The position numbers and the translations under genes were made by a program. Below are positions 1 to 10,799 of a DNA stretch of 64,000 nt, one piece after another; positions within the stretch are counted from its first letter, which is position 1; every line of letters starts with the position of its first letter. The notes beneath the pieces were generated by a model. That model did not search any database and was not told where the DNA came from. It saw only the letters and a list, made by a program, of their open reading frames with translations. The stretch is from Perca fluviatilis. Its lineage: Eukaryota > Chordata > Actinopteri > Perciformes > Percidae. The stretch spans positions 24,703,582 through 24,767,581 of the forward strand of contig NC_053133.1 of assembly GCF_010015445.1 (NCBI RefSeq), written 5' to 3'.

Positions 1-84
1 ATATCTTGAAGTTCAAGTTTCACTTTATTTACCCTTAGAAAAGGAAATCTTAATATCGGATTCTCTTCATATCGCCCAGCCCTA
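1..84 (-). mobile_element. hAT-type MITE, terminal part (cut by window edge)
   Basis: Ends in CATATCGCCCAGCCCTA, the reverse complement of the TAGGGCTGGGCGATAT terminus seen in the complete copies at 8242-8608 and 16802-17169. Only one end is inside the window. Confidence 0.6.
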
Positions 85-85
85 T

Positions 86-367
86 CTAAAAGTTTAATTT
101 AAATGCATCCTGTAGTGGAAAACCTTGTCGTAGCGCTAAATAAAAATGCAGGAGCTCACTGAAGTCAATAGGATTCATGCTCTGGGAATCACGAACGCCA
201 ACTTTGAATCCGACCGCAGTTGTTGAGAGGTTTAACTCCGTAGCAAAGTGTTGGACTGGCAGGCGCACTGCCGTGCCTGTAGCACGGTTAAAAATCAGCT
301 CAACTCCCCTGCTGCTCATCTGCCTCTGAGCCTCAAGCTGTCTCTCTTTTATCTGCTCTCCTTTCCT
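86..367 (-). CDS. Unrecognised open reading frame, possible exon or relic
   Basis: An open frame of about 94 codons with an ATG at 319-317 and a stop at 88-86. It starts with a Lys/Glu/Gln-rich helix-like stretch and continues into a mixed globular-looking sequence (VELIFNRATGTAVRLPVQ, then FSELLHFYLALRQGF). I do not recognise it. No pyrimidine-rich acceptor lies upstream; the flank is purine-rich on this strand. It abuts the end of a hAT MITE at 84. It could be an exon of the gene whose first exon may be near 20 kb, a transposon ORF fragment, or chance. Confidence 0.2.
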   Translation of the reverse strand, partial: RKGEQIKERQLEAQRQMSSRGVELIFNRATGTAVRLPVQHFATELNLSTTAVGFKVGVRDSQSMNPIDFSELLHFYLALRQGFPLQDAFKLNF

Positions 368-714
368 CGATCACTCATCTTTTCGTCTCTCCTTTAGCTC
401 TCCCTCCCTCATTTGGTGCTTATTGCCAAGGTTCTATCAAAGCACATCCCTTTAGGGGCTGTGTCCTTGTGTATCAGAGAGAGAGAAAAAAAGGAGGTGG
501 AAAAATAAAACCATCTCAATCCCAGCGTGCATGTGTTGTGACTCCTCTCCCCTACAGACACAACACAACACGCAGTCTTTTCCACCGAACGTCCCCAAAC
601 AAACTCCGCCAGGTTCAAAAGGGGGAGGTCACCGTGACAAAAAAAAAATACTTTTTAACAAAGACCTTCCCCTCTCGGGATAACAACCTACAACCACATC
701 CCGGTGGCCAGCCA

Positions 715-1189
715 TAGGGCTGCATGATAGGAGCGAAATATCTAATTGCGATTATTTTTGACTGATATTGCGATTGTGATATGATTCGCGATATGGGAGG
801 GAATGATGATATTTGTAGCATTATTCCTCATTTTCATTGAAAAGTATAAATGATGATAAAAAAATAATTATAGTGTGATTTAGGGATAGACCGATTATGG
901 GGCCGTTTTTTGCGCAGTTTGCAGATTATCTGTATCGGTGTTTTATTTGCCTGATAAATTAATACATTAAAAAGTGCTCTACTTTGGCTCGGCTACAGCT
1001 CTGTGTCTGTCCCTCTGCTTCAGATTCACTCATCACTGAGTCTAACTCAATGTCCACAATACTTAATCCAGAATGGGTTGACACATTTTGCCTATAACAA
1101 ATAGTGCACGCCCCACCCCCTACGATTTGGATATTGCACTAGTCCATATTGCGATTTTTTATAAAATTGCGATTAATTGTGCAGCCCAA
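715..1189. mobile_element. Non-autonomous hAT-type MITE with imperfect inverted ends
   Basis: Starts TAGGGCTGCATGATA and ends ATTGTGCAGCCCAA, with repeated GCGATT/ATTGCGAT motifs inside both ends. The flanks GCCAGCCA (707-714) and GCCTGCCG (1190-1197) match at 6 of 8 bases, compatible with an old 8-bp target duplication. The centre (about 880-960) resembles a piece of another MITE. Confidence 0.6.
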
Positions 1190-2277
1190 GCCTGCCGGAT
1201 CCTGAAAAAAAAAATATATATATATATACTGTGGCTCAACCTAGCCACCAGTGCAAGTCAATATTTTAATGAGGTAAAATAGCTTTCAAATTCCATCCCC
1301 AATCAAATCTGAAAGTGAAATTAGATGCCCGCGGCTGGGAACGTGTGGACAGAGGCAGAGAGATATCTGCTCACCTAGTCCGGCAAAAACAGGACAGAGG
1401 ATGGAAACAAATAAATAATAATAATTATGATAATAACAGTGGATTTATCTCTCATAGCCTCTATACAATCATTAAGTCACCATATGCTGCTTTTCCCATG
1501 ATGCTGTCATGAAGAGGGGTTGTCACAGTTTGTGTGCTGTCCCCGTAATAAATAATGAAAGCATGTGCGAGCGGGCGGAGGCAGACAGCCCCAGATGTTG
1601 GAATGAAAGAAAAGTGGGTCAGGCGCCTGGCTGATGATAACCGCGCGGCGACATGACGAGCGGGCCGACGGTGCCGGATATTCGGAACGAACTGGCAAAA
1701 CGGCCGTCAGAGAACGGTTAGAATTTATAATGCTTTTAATTAAATGTACACTAACGTTCGAAAGTTTGAAATCAGCCTTCTTTTCTTCGGTAATAACTAT
1801 TTGAACAGAGATTAAAAACAGTATTATTACTACTAAAACAGTTTTGGACGTAAAAAGAACTTCCATTTGGTTGATGCACCCTGTGCTGACGCACAGTGTT
1901 GCATGAAAAAGGGAAAATCCTGTTGGAACTTGGATTTTGAATTTGTGTTCCAGTCCAGAAACACACAAGTGACCCTCGACCATTATTGAAGCAGGACGGT
2001 GCAATGTGGCTCTATATATTGAGTTGTATTGAGATTGTCTTTGGGCCCTCTGCAGTCTATTCACTGGTTAGACTGAACCGGTTTAAACTGGGATTTGTCA
2101 GCCTATAGTATGTTCAGCTGATATTCCAATAGTGCTAACCCTAGACTAACCTACTGTCATGTTGGAAGAAGAGCAAGGGTTTTTTCCTGCATAGAGGAAT
2201 TTTTGAATTTCTGGACCCAATCAACAATCAAGCTTTGCATCAGCAGATTCCAAACCTTTGAACGGGAGTGTTGTGAT
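1190..2277. other. No recognised feature
   Basis: Holds a 185-codon minus-strand open frame (2064-1507) with a GTG start, no family resemblance and no splice context, so it is not called as a gene. No repeat was recognised. Confidence 0.5.
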
Positions 2278-2446
2278 TAGGGGTGTGAATCTTCACTGGT
2301 CCCACGATTCTAGTCGATTACGATTATCCCGTCGACGATTCGAATCGATTCAATATCACATGATGCATGACGATGCATCACCTGCTCAATATTATTATAT
2401 ATTGCTACACATGGTTTTCATCAACAGATTCAAGCAGTCAGATATA
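2278..2446. mobile_element. Truncated hAT-type MITE
   Basis: Starts TAGGGGTGTGAATCTTCAC, the end shared with the complete element at 36902-37302. Internal CGATTACGATTAT and GATGCATCA motifs also match that family. The right end is lost; a SINE and a Tc1 fragment follow. Confidence 0.55.
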
Positions 2447-2638
2447 TACGGGCGCTCGGATAGCTCAGTTGGTAGAGCAGGCGCCCATGTCTAGAGGTTT
2501 ACTCCTCGATTCCGACCTGCGGCCCTTTGCTGCATGTCATTCCCCCCTCCCTCTCCCCTTTCATGTCTTCTGCTGTCCTATTGAAATAAAGGCTGAAAAA
2601 TGCCCCAAAAATAATAAAAATAAATAATATTTTAAAAA
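2447..2638 (+). mobile_element. tRNA-derived SINE, full length, with 15-bp target duplication
   Basis: The head is tRNA-like with an A box (GATAGCTCAGTTGGTAGAGC). The body holds CCTTTGCTGCATGTCATTCC and a (CT)-rich stretch, followed by AATAAAGGC and an A-rich tail. The direct repeat AAGCAGTCAGATATA lies at 2432-2446 and 2639-2653. The B box is weak in this copy. Confidence 0.85.
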
Positions 2639-2653
2639 AAGCAGTCAGATATA

Positions 2654-3027
2654 CAGTACAGGCCAAAAGTTTGGACACACCTTCTCATTCAATGAGTTTC
2701 CTTTTATTTTCATGACTATTTACATTGTAGATTCTCACTGAAGGCATCAAAACTATGAATGAACACATATGGAATTATGTACTTTACAAAAAAGTGTGAA
2801 ATAACTGAAAACATGTCTTATATTTTAGATTCTTCAAAGTAGCCACCCTTTGCTTTTTTATTAATAAAGGGAAATAATTCCACTAATTAACCCTGACAAA
2901 GCACACCTGTGAAGTGAAAACCATTTCAGGTGACCACCTCATGAAGCTCATTGAGAGAACACCAAGGGTTTGCAGAGTTATCAAAAAAGCAAAGGGTGGC
3001 TACTTTGAAGAATCTAAAATATAAGAC
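2654..3027. mobile_element. Tc1-like MITE, right end missing
   Basis: Begins with CAGTACAGGCCAAAAGTTTG after a TA, the end of a common fish Tc1-type element. A long inverted repeat pairs 2814-2859 with 2983-3027. The sequence stops at the end of that arm (ATAAGAC), so the right terminal repeat is absent. Confidence 0.7.
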
Positions 3028-3810
3028 CTGGGAGGGTGGGGGACTGGTTCGATGCAGTTCATCGTCCGTTTCAATAAAAAGTGGGAGAGGTCAGGTGCAG
3101 AGTTGTGTCACCTGTAAATGACTCCCAGGGGTCTCCCTCCCCTCCGTCAACACATCGTTCACTGTGCTGTGCTAAGAGGGTTATGTACTGTGGACCTTCA
3201 CAGCTCAATGATGTTACACAAGCTCATCCATCTATAATACCACACATCCATCATTCATATCTGCCACAGCCCACACCCTCCCACACACTTCCCTCTCCAG
3301 GTCCAGCATCCCATTGGCATCTGATCAAAAGTGACACATAAACCTCAAAAAAACACAACGGCTCCTCCAGCCAACACGGGATGATCATGCAAATCCCGGC
3401 GTTTATGACGTGCGTCGTAAATCGACCATAAACACTCCAGCTCGTCAATCATATCTGGGTCACGTCAACGAATCGCGCAGCACGCCCTTGTCAAATTAAA
3501 AGCTCCTTATTCCCGGGTCACACCAACAACCATCAATGCAAAGTTAAAGCGTCTCCTGCGGCCTCGTAAAACCCAATTACACGTGAGGGTTTATGAACGG
3601 AAAACATTTATCAACGTCTCTAAAAAAGGCTGAGACGTCACGTCTGTGGCTGCACGATTAGTATTCTAACCATGACATGTTTACTGTCTACGATTTGTCT
3701 TGCACACTCAGCTTTTTAACACTACACTGTACGATTTGTAAATACTGCAGTAAATGGCCTGTGTGGGTATGTGAGTGTTTCCCTCCATGGGCAAATTCCT
3801 TTACAGCTAA
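3028..3810. other. No recognised feature
   Basis: No gene, repeat or RNA recognised. Short open frames here lack any family resemblance. Confidence 0.5.
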
Positions 3811-4240
3811 GGCCTAGTCCACACGTATACGGGTATTTTAATAAACAGAGTTTTTCCTCCGTTGATTTAAAAAAAAATCTCGTCCACACAAGCAAGGTTT
3901 AAAAAATAATAATTTTAAAACGTAAAAACACGCTATCGAGTGCTGTGAAGAGCATGCCAAACCAACAGGTGGCGATATAACCCTAACAGTAACGCCACGT
4001 TGGCCAATCAGAAGCATGAAGTTCCCGTAGAGGTCAGCCCGGGTCTCGTCCGTCTCGTCCAAAACCGGCGGCGATGGTGGCGATGGCGGCGAGTTCTGTG
4101 TCATGGGAGTGTAGTAATAAGCAGTGACTTGCAGAGTATTGCATTCTGACACTTCTGTTCTGCAATATAATGGGAGAACTGTGTGCATGTATCTGTCTAT
4201 ATGTAAAAATATGATAGAGGAAGTCCAGTTTGAATAATAC
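3811..4240. mobile_element. Probable decayed MITE (one recognisable end)
   Basis: GGCCTAGTCCACACGTATAC at the left resembles the end of a fish DNA-transposon family with GTCCACACGTA termini, and a second CGTCCACACAAGC motif occurs at 3880. The right end is not identifiable. Confidence 0.35.
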
Positions 4241-4581
4241 ATCTCATTGAAATGAATAAAAGGAGGCTGTGTTCATCATGCATTACCGTTGATTATTCTA
4301 CTCAAGAAAGAAAGAAAAGCTCTGATCAGACAAACAATTATTGTCTCCTTGTCTGTCTGGGCTGTTTATTCTAAGTGATTGTGACAACATTCTGGACATT
4401 AGTTAACTATCAAAACAAGTAATTTTACACTCAAGAAGGTGTTTTTCCAGTTTCGGTTAAAGTTTTTTCCAAATGTTTTTTCATTTTCATTCATTCTTAG
4501 AAAAAGATTCATTCAATTCATTCAATTCCATTTGAGATCTTTCTTAGAAAATGAATGTCAGAATCCGATTATATTTACTAG

Positions 4582-4942
4582 TAGGGCTTCACAATATATC
4601 GTTTTTATCGCAATATTAACTGGCACACCGCAAAAAGCTGCGACATATTGCGAAAGACACTTTTTGTGGCGGTTGAAAGAAAATACATACTTTAAAATGT
4701 CACTGTGGTGCCTTTAATATTTAATTCAACGTGTAATTTGTTCAATAAATATAACGTCGGAAATGATTTCCTTTCATTTGTTTTAAATTCAACAGGCAAA
4801 TTGTATTTTAGCAGAATACTGAAAGCAGCAGAAATGCAGAACTGAGTACACTTTAACATCCGTTTATGGATCGCAGGTAATATCGTTATCAAGATATTTA
4901 ACAATGTTATCGCATATTTTCCTCATGTCGTGCAGCGGCCCC
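4582..4942. mobile_element. hAT-type MITE, decayed ends
   Basis: Starts TAGGGCTTCACAATATATCG and ends CATGTCGTGCAGCGGCCCC. AT-rich interior with repeated TATCG motifs near both ends. No clear target duplication remains. Confidence 0.5.
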
Positions 4943-5023
4943 AACATGTTGTGTTATTAATTACTGTAAATTACTTTTCTACAGGGATCCATCTGCAGGT
5001 TGAATCCAAGGAGCTACAGTATG

Positions 5024-5884
5024 CAGGGCTCCAGACTAACTTTTTTCACTAGGAGCACAGTGGCCCCCAACTGAAAATTTTATGGGCACGACCAGAAAAT
5101 TTAGGGGCACACATCGTAAATCAACATGCTAACCAAATGCTCATTTCCACAAATTTCCACTCCATTACTAATAAATACTTTGATAATAGATGCAGAAATT
5201 ACAATGTGCTGTTTCAAATTCAGTGTCACTTTTGAAGATGCAACATATAAGGTAAACTGACAGCCCCATTGCTGTCATGACAGTAAAAGTATATATTATA
5301 TATATATATTTTTTTTTTTTTTATTATTATTATTGTATTTGTATATTTTTAGTTTTATTTTCATCATGACCATTTTTAATTGCTCTTTAATGTAGAAATA
5401 AAGTTGCCTTGCCTTACAACCTCAGCCTGCCAGTCAGTCCCCAGGGCATAGAAACCACTGTTGTGTCTGCTCGTCTCCGAGGAAGTGTAACGTCAACAGC
5501 ACCGCGACCATTTTCAGCTTGCCATTAATATCATATCGCAGCAAACGCTGTCTGCGTGAAGTTATGAAAAACTTTAAACCACTTTATCGGCATTTCCGTG
5601 ACTCACTGTGACTTCAACAAAACTGCAGAGCCGACATAGTTTGCTCCGTCTGCAGCTCTGCGTGTGTGCGAGCGTGTGCGTTTGTATCAGAGCGCCGCTC
5701 TCTGTCAATTTTCAGAGAGGACAGAGAAGTTTGCGCTTACACGCTCTCAGGTACCGAAATTTCAACGTTTAACGTGTTAAAAAAAAAGAAGAAAAAAAAG
5801 GGGGCAAATTTACTGGTCGCACATGTGCGACTGGATGTAAAATTCAGTCGCACACTCAAATTTTGGTCGCAGTCTGGAGCCCTG
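5024..5884. mobile_element. Non-autonomous DNA transposon with 13-bp terminal inverted repeats
   Basis: CAGGGCTCCAGAC at 5024-5036 is perfectly inverted as GTCTGGAGCCCTG at 5872-5884. GTATG flanks both sides (5019-5023 and 5885-5889). Both ends carry runs such as AAATTTTGGTCGCA or GGGCAC. No transposase frame remains in the 861 bp. The superfamily is uncertain. Confidence 0.7.
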
Positions 5885-5892
5885 GTATGTTT

Positions 5893-8233
5893 TAAACGCG
5901 GACAACAAAAGCAAAGCTCATCCCGCTCCTCTCCAGACATGATCTCTCTGAATCCCTAAAGGAGAAGTCTGTGTCACTGAGGTTGATGGATTTCCAGGTG
6001 TGTTGGACGAACATAAAAAACACCATAAAAAGAGCACCGAGGTGTGATGGCAGGTCCGTCCTCAGGGCGATGTGTGACCCAATGACGCATGTCTGACTCC
6101 AGACTGCAGGTGACTCAGAGGAGCCGAGACCTTCATCCTGAAGGCTGGAACATGCCTCATGCACACCCGTCCGCACATGCGCACAAAAGCATCCGTAGAG
6201 GCACTTATTTACTGCGGATGGATCTTGGGGCTTTAAATGGAGAGAGCTATATTATCTGGGTACAGATGAAGTTTCATGTTAACAGAAACCATCCGTTTGT
6301 CAGTGGTATTCGTTTCCTCTTGCAGCTGTGTTTTTGAAGGAGCAGCAACTTGCCCAGCACACAATGATGTAATCACCGATAGCGTGCCACACGCAGCTGG
6401 CTCGTCCACAGACTCTACTCATTTCAAGAGGCCTGCAGCAAGGTCTTTTACGTTATTGTGCACTCGTGCAATCATGCTGGAGCCTATACTCAATATCTTC
6501 GCTCACAATTACACATCTAAGTATTTCTATGGAGCTCAACAGTGTGGTTACGGAAGTAAAAAAAAAAGACCATTAATTTTCTCCATAAGGATTTTGATTG
6601 TTAGCCATAATGTCTAAACCACCCAAGGATGGGGGTTTTTTAGTTGCAGTGCGTTTGCACCGGTCGGCCTCCGTATTATTCCCCCTCTAGAAGCCACAAG
6701 TACATTTTTGGCCATTTCCAAATGGCCAAAAAAAGAAAATCGGTTGATTAGGAAAAAAAATTATCCACAGATTAACAACAAACAAAAAAACACTAGCAAT
6801 TAACAATTAATTGTTAGTTTAGCTGATATGACAAGTCAAAATGGCATTTCTGTCTAGAAACCAACACCACGACTAAAATGTACCAGATTGAGACTTTACA
6901 CGTGTATCACAAAACAAACTACAGTTGCTGTTATCATGGAAGTCGGTTGGTTTCTCAAAAACAACTGCCTACATCCAATATGGTTACTGGACGACGCATT
7001 ACACCCCATGAGATTCTCTAAATTAAATCTCTAAAGACTCTACATTGGACCTGAGAATGACAGCTGGTTAAGCTGCCCACATGGCTGTTAGAGGGGACTA
7101 ATTTCAACAGATTTGGCACTTTGAAACATGAATTCATGTCCATAAAGTTACATGCATTATGTGTAGACTGCATTATCCACACATACAATCCGTCAGTGTG
7201 ACGTACGCAGCGAAACCACCTCTGCAGAGCAACTTGCAACTTCTCCTTCTCCTCATTGACTTAATAGATTGTGAAAAGCAAGGTAAATGATTTTCCTTAG
7301 ACAACAGAGGATGCATTAGCCTTCACCATTCATTGCCGTTTACAATCCATCCTGCAAACGGAAGTAGCGGCATCTATCATCGGAGGAGACACCCACAAAA
7401 CAACGGGAACAACGGGGAGACGGTGATTGATTCAAACTGGATCCTTCTCACTAATCCTGTGCAGGAGAAGCAAAAAGCAGGAGCCAAATGCCACAGGTTC
7501 ATGGCTCCCCCCCCTCCTCCAAAAAAAACATTAAATACTGCCACTAAGGATAGATGGACGAGTCAGCGGGTGTATCAATACGCCTGTTCGTATGCACGCA
7601 AGCCTCATTTTAGATAAAGCGGTGAACAAATGGGAGTGTCTGAGAAACACAGCAGTATCAGCTCACTAGCCAGCTGCAGACCTTCAAAATATCAGGAAAC
7701 AAAAAGCCCAATAAGTGCATTAAATAACACTTTGAGAGCGTCTCAGTTTGTGGGATAACCTTGGAGGTCCAACACCACCAGTTCCTTCTATCACCTTGCC
7801 TCAATTGCCACTTTAAACCTCATAGTTTTTTTTTTAGTTTTTTTTATGGCAAATTAAATTTACCCAAGCAATGCGGCTCTGTATTTCAGTCTGCCCATTC
7901 ACGCTCTCCTCCTGCTGAGGAGGAACCCCCCCGCTGGCAGATATGGAGACCGTACCTCATTACAGAAGGTCACCCCGTCAATTGTCAGGAAGCTCTCAAA
8001 AAGAGCTAGAAATTGATTCATCACCGACAACTCTCTCTCAGAGGGGCTCATTCGGCAAAACATTATGAATACAAATGCACAGAGAGATGAGAAGGAGAGG
8101 TGAAGGCCACAGTGAAGACCGGAACACTCTGAGCTAAAATATACGTCGATATAATATAGTATCGTGGCAATGAGACTTGGGATTTCAACTAAATTTGTTA
8201 ATTTGTTTGGATGCAGAATACTGTAAAGTTTTA
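5893..8233. other. No recognised feature
   Basis: Mixed AT-rich sequence with short homopolymers. No open frame with a recognisable domain, no SINE or MITE ends, and no RNA gene seen. Confidence 0.5.
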
Positions 8234-8241
8234 CTGGAAGT

Positions 8242-8608
8242 TAGAGCTGGGCGATATGGAGGAAATCAAATATATATAATCAATATATTTTTACTAAATA
8301 CCTCGATGTCGATATTGCGGCTATATTGTAGGGTTGACTGTTGGCGCTTTCACAAAATATTAACACAATGAGAGTTTTGATAAATAATCACCAATAATGT
8401 GGATACAATGACTAAGTGGGTAAAGGCAAATAATAAGACAGCTAGTAAGTCTGGTAAGTTCAGAAAATGACATCACTTCATTTTAATGCAGCCTTTAAAA
8501 CCAGGAAAAAGACAACACTTGTGTCATATCAGGATATTACGATATCCAAAATTTAAGACAATATCTTGCCTTATATCGATCGATATATCAATATATTGCC
8601 CAGTCCTA
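8242..8608 (+). mobile_element. Complete hAT-type MITE with perfect 8-bp target duplication
   Basis: Starts TAGAGCTGGGCGATATGGA and ends TATTGCCCAGTCCTA. CTGGAAGT occurs at 8234-8241 and again at 8609-8616. The interior (TGTAGGGTTGACTGTTGGCG, CTAAGTGGGTAAAGGCAAAT) is shared with the copy at 16802-17169. Confidence 0.9.
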
Positions 8609-8616
8609 CTGGAAGT

Positions 8617-9259
8617 CGTCTCTCTTTCAGCAGTCAAAGTCATTTTCAAAAGTATTTGTGATTTCTTATATTTATTGTTGACACAACGGTGTGTTTGCCG
8701 CTAATCAGGCAAATGAAATACCTGACAAATACTTTGAGCAGTCATGCTCATTGATTTCGAACATTGAACTCAATGGTGGAACACACCCAGGGATGTTAAA
8801 ATGGAGAGCGCTTTGGATATAAACAATACAGCAAAAATCTCTTAACAGCTGACAAAATCTTATCGCCCATAAATGCAGTATTCTCTGTTGATGCTGAATG
8901 TTAAATAGGTGCAGTAAATTGCAGTGTGGGTGAGAGCCAACAGTCTTCCCCAGGTAGCACAGTCTGCCTGAAACAAGTGTCACTTCCTGTTTTTGGTTTG
9001 CTGGGTACTTGCTAGACCTGGCTACTTCCTCCTCTGAACCTTTATCTTTACACAGACATCAACTCATGCTGCAGATAAGGGATTGTGAAACTAAAACCTC
9101 AGATTAGCACAGCAGGAAGTGCACGTTATGTGATCAAAGACATAACCCGGAGAAGCTGTGTGTTGGAACGCAAACGTCAGTTGAACTGGACATTAAACCA
9201 GCCTTCACCCTGCCACGTCCCTGTTAAAATGGCTGTGTAATGTCGGATTGAGCCCATGT
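8617..9259. other. No recognised feature
   Basis: No gene or repeat recognised. Confidence 0.5.
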
Positions 9260-9267
9260 GTGAATAG

Positions 9268-9678
9268 TAAGATTGGGCATCGAGAACCAGGTTCCAACTT
9301 GGAATAGTTTTAAAAAAAAATTACGGTTCCAATGGAATAGTTTGTTGTTTGGAATCTGATAATCGGTTCCAAATTTAACAGACCGTTGTTTTGGTTTTCG
9401 GTTGGCGGCCACCGTACTTCCAGACGCTTGTTGTGTTGCAGCCATGAAGCACAGTTAGCGGCGCTCTAAAGCGTGGCTTTATTTTACGTTGAAAAAGACT
9501 GGTAAAACTGTAAATCACCATTGAATAAAAACAAAATGTTCCTTCTTATCTGCGAAATAAGCATGTCACCCGTTTCAACTCCATCCCTCGAAGAATCGGA
9601 ATCGATAATAACCGTAATCGAAAGGAAAAATAGGAATTGAAATCAGTATTGTTAAAATGAAAACTATACCCAATCCTA
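9268..9678. mobile_element. hAT-type MITE, first of two at the same target
   Basis: The ends TAAGATTGGGCA and TACCCAATCCTA are inverted with two mismatches. GTGAATAG is duplicated perfectly at 9260-9267 and 9679-9686. The interior has repeated GGTTCC and GGAATAG motifs. Confidence 0.85.
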
Positions 9679-9686
9679 GTGAATAG

Positions 9687-10107
9687 TAGGGCTGGATATC
9701 GTTCAAAATATTTCGATACCGGTTCCTGAACGATTTCAGTTTTTTTAAAACCAATTTTCGAAAAATCCATTTTAGTGGCCGGGTTAGCTCAGTTGGTAGA
9801 GCAGGCGCACGTATATAGAGGTTGACTCCTCGACGCAGCGGCCGCAGTTTCGACTCCGACCTGTGGCCCTTTACTGCATGTCATTTCCCCCCCCCCTCTC
9901 TCTCCCCTTCCATGTCTTCATCTGTCCTGTGAAAATAAAAGCCTAAAAGCCCCAAAAAATAATCTTAAAAAAATAGAAAAGAAAAATCCATTTCAACAAA
10001 AAGAAATTACACATTACGGCACAGCTCCTACTACGCAAGCCCAGTCTCTGTGCATAACAGAATTTTTCCTGCGTGTCTCGATCGGTCAAATTCGGTACCC
10101 AGCCCTA
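9687..10107. mobile_element. hAT-type MITE, second at the same target, split by a SINE
   Basis: Starts TAGGGCTGGATATCG and ends CGGTACCCAGCCCTA. The left flank GTGAATAG (9679-9686) is also the right duplication of the preceding MITE; the right flank ATGAGTAG (10108-10115) matches 6 of 8. The body is interrupted by the SINE at 9774-9980. Confidence 0.8.
9774..9980 (+). mobile_element. tRNA-derived SINE inside a hAT MITE
   Basis: A box TTAGCTCAGTTGGTAGAGCA, a degenerate B-box region (CAGTTTCGACTCC), the TTTACTGCATGTCATTTCC body and an A-rich tail. Target duplication GAAAAATCCATTT at 9760-9772 and 9981-9993. Confidence 0.85.
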
Positions 10108-10125
10108 ATGAGTAGAGCAGGTCAC

Positions 10126-10677
10126 TGGCCCAATCCCAAAGTGAGCCCTGAGGACTAAGGACTCACAGACTTAATTGATCTCAGGTACTAAGTGAGCGAG
10201 TGTGTTAGGCCACATGGGCTCAGATAGGTAGAAATGGGATTGGGACAGCACTTCACGAGATCACATGTTACCTTGGCAACGTTTAATAACAAAGATGTTG
10301 CTGACACTTGCCGGTTTGGGAATTTTCATTTTAAGTGTGTTGCTTTCCACAGGAGATGGATACCTGATTCCAAACTCTTGTTTTACAAGCTGGACAACAG
10401 GTTGGTCCATTCCGTGGTCGTGTGTCGTGCTGTTGTTTACCTTCGTAATTTCTGGATTTCCCTATCGTCTCCGCGGTAAACGTCACAACGCTTTGAACTT
10501 TGGGTAATTCCCTTTGGTGAAGTCTGCATCGATGCAGACTCACGGAAAGGGCTCGGTAAGTGTGTACTCAAACCCTCACGCCCTTTGAAATTCCACATTG
10601 GGACAACCCTTACGAATTTCGCGAGAACGCGCACCAAAGTCTGTGAGTCTCTGAGTCCGGACTTTGGGATTGGGCCA
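10126..10677. mobile_element. Non-autonomous DNA transposon with 16-bp inverted ends
   Basis: TGGCCCAATCCCAAAG at 10126-10141 is perfectly inverted as CTTTGGGATTGGGCCA at 10662-10677. No clear target duplication. Overlapping short frames inside (10234-10507) resemble no known protein. The internal GGGATTGGGAC at 10247 may be a second end. Confidence 0.6.
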
Positions 10678-10694
10678 TTGAGTCCAGAGACTCG

Positions 10695-10787
10695 GTTGTT
10701 TAGGACCAAATTACGAACTGGCTACGTGGTCGCGGTGTAATCTGCATCACGTCCTGCCTCCTGCACTCTCGACCCAGGCGCCATCCC
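10695..10787 (+). pseudogene. PIF/Harbinger Myb-like ORF fragment (stop-containing)
   Basis: Reads VV*DQITNWLRGRG and then a Pro/Arg-rich end. It parallels VVYDQITNRLRDRS and a Pro/Arg-rich end in the minus-strand frame at 59428-59637, so it is a second, broken copy of the same element. Confidence 0.5.
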
Positions 10788-10799
10788 ATCTAACCCAAA

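Noticed and set aside
1507..2064. 185-codon minus-strand open frame
   Set aside because: Starts at GTG, has no family resemblance, no splice context and ordinary AT-rich composition.
2452..2490. Possible tRNA gene (GATAGCTCAGTTGGTAGAGC)
   Set aside because: Only the A-box half is tRNA-like; the rest is SINE body and tail, and the same sequence recurs in dispersed copies with target duplications.
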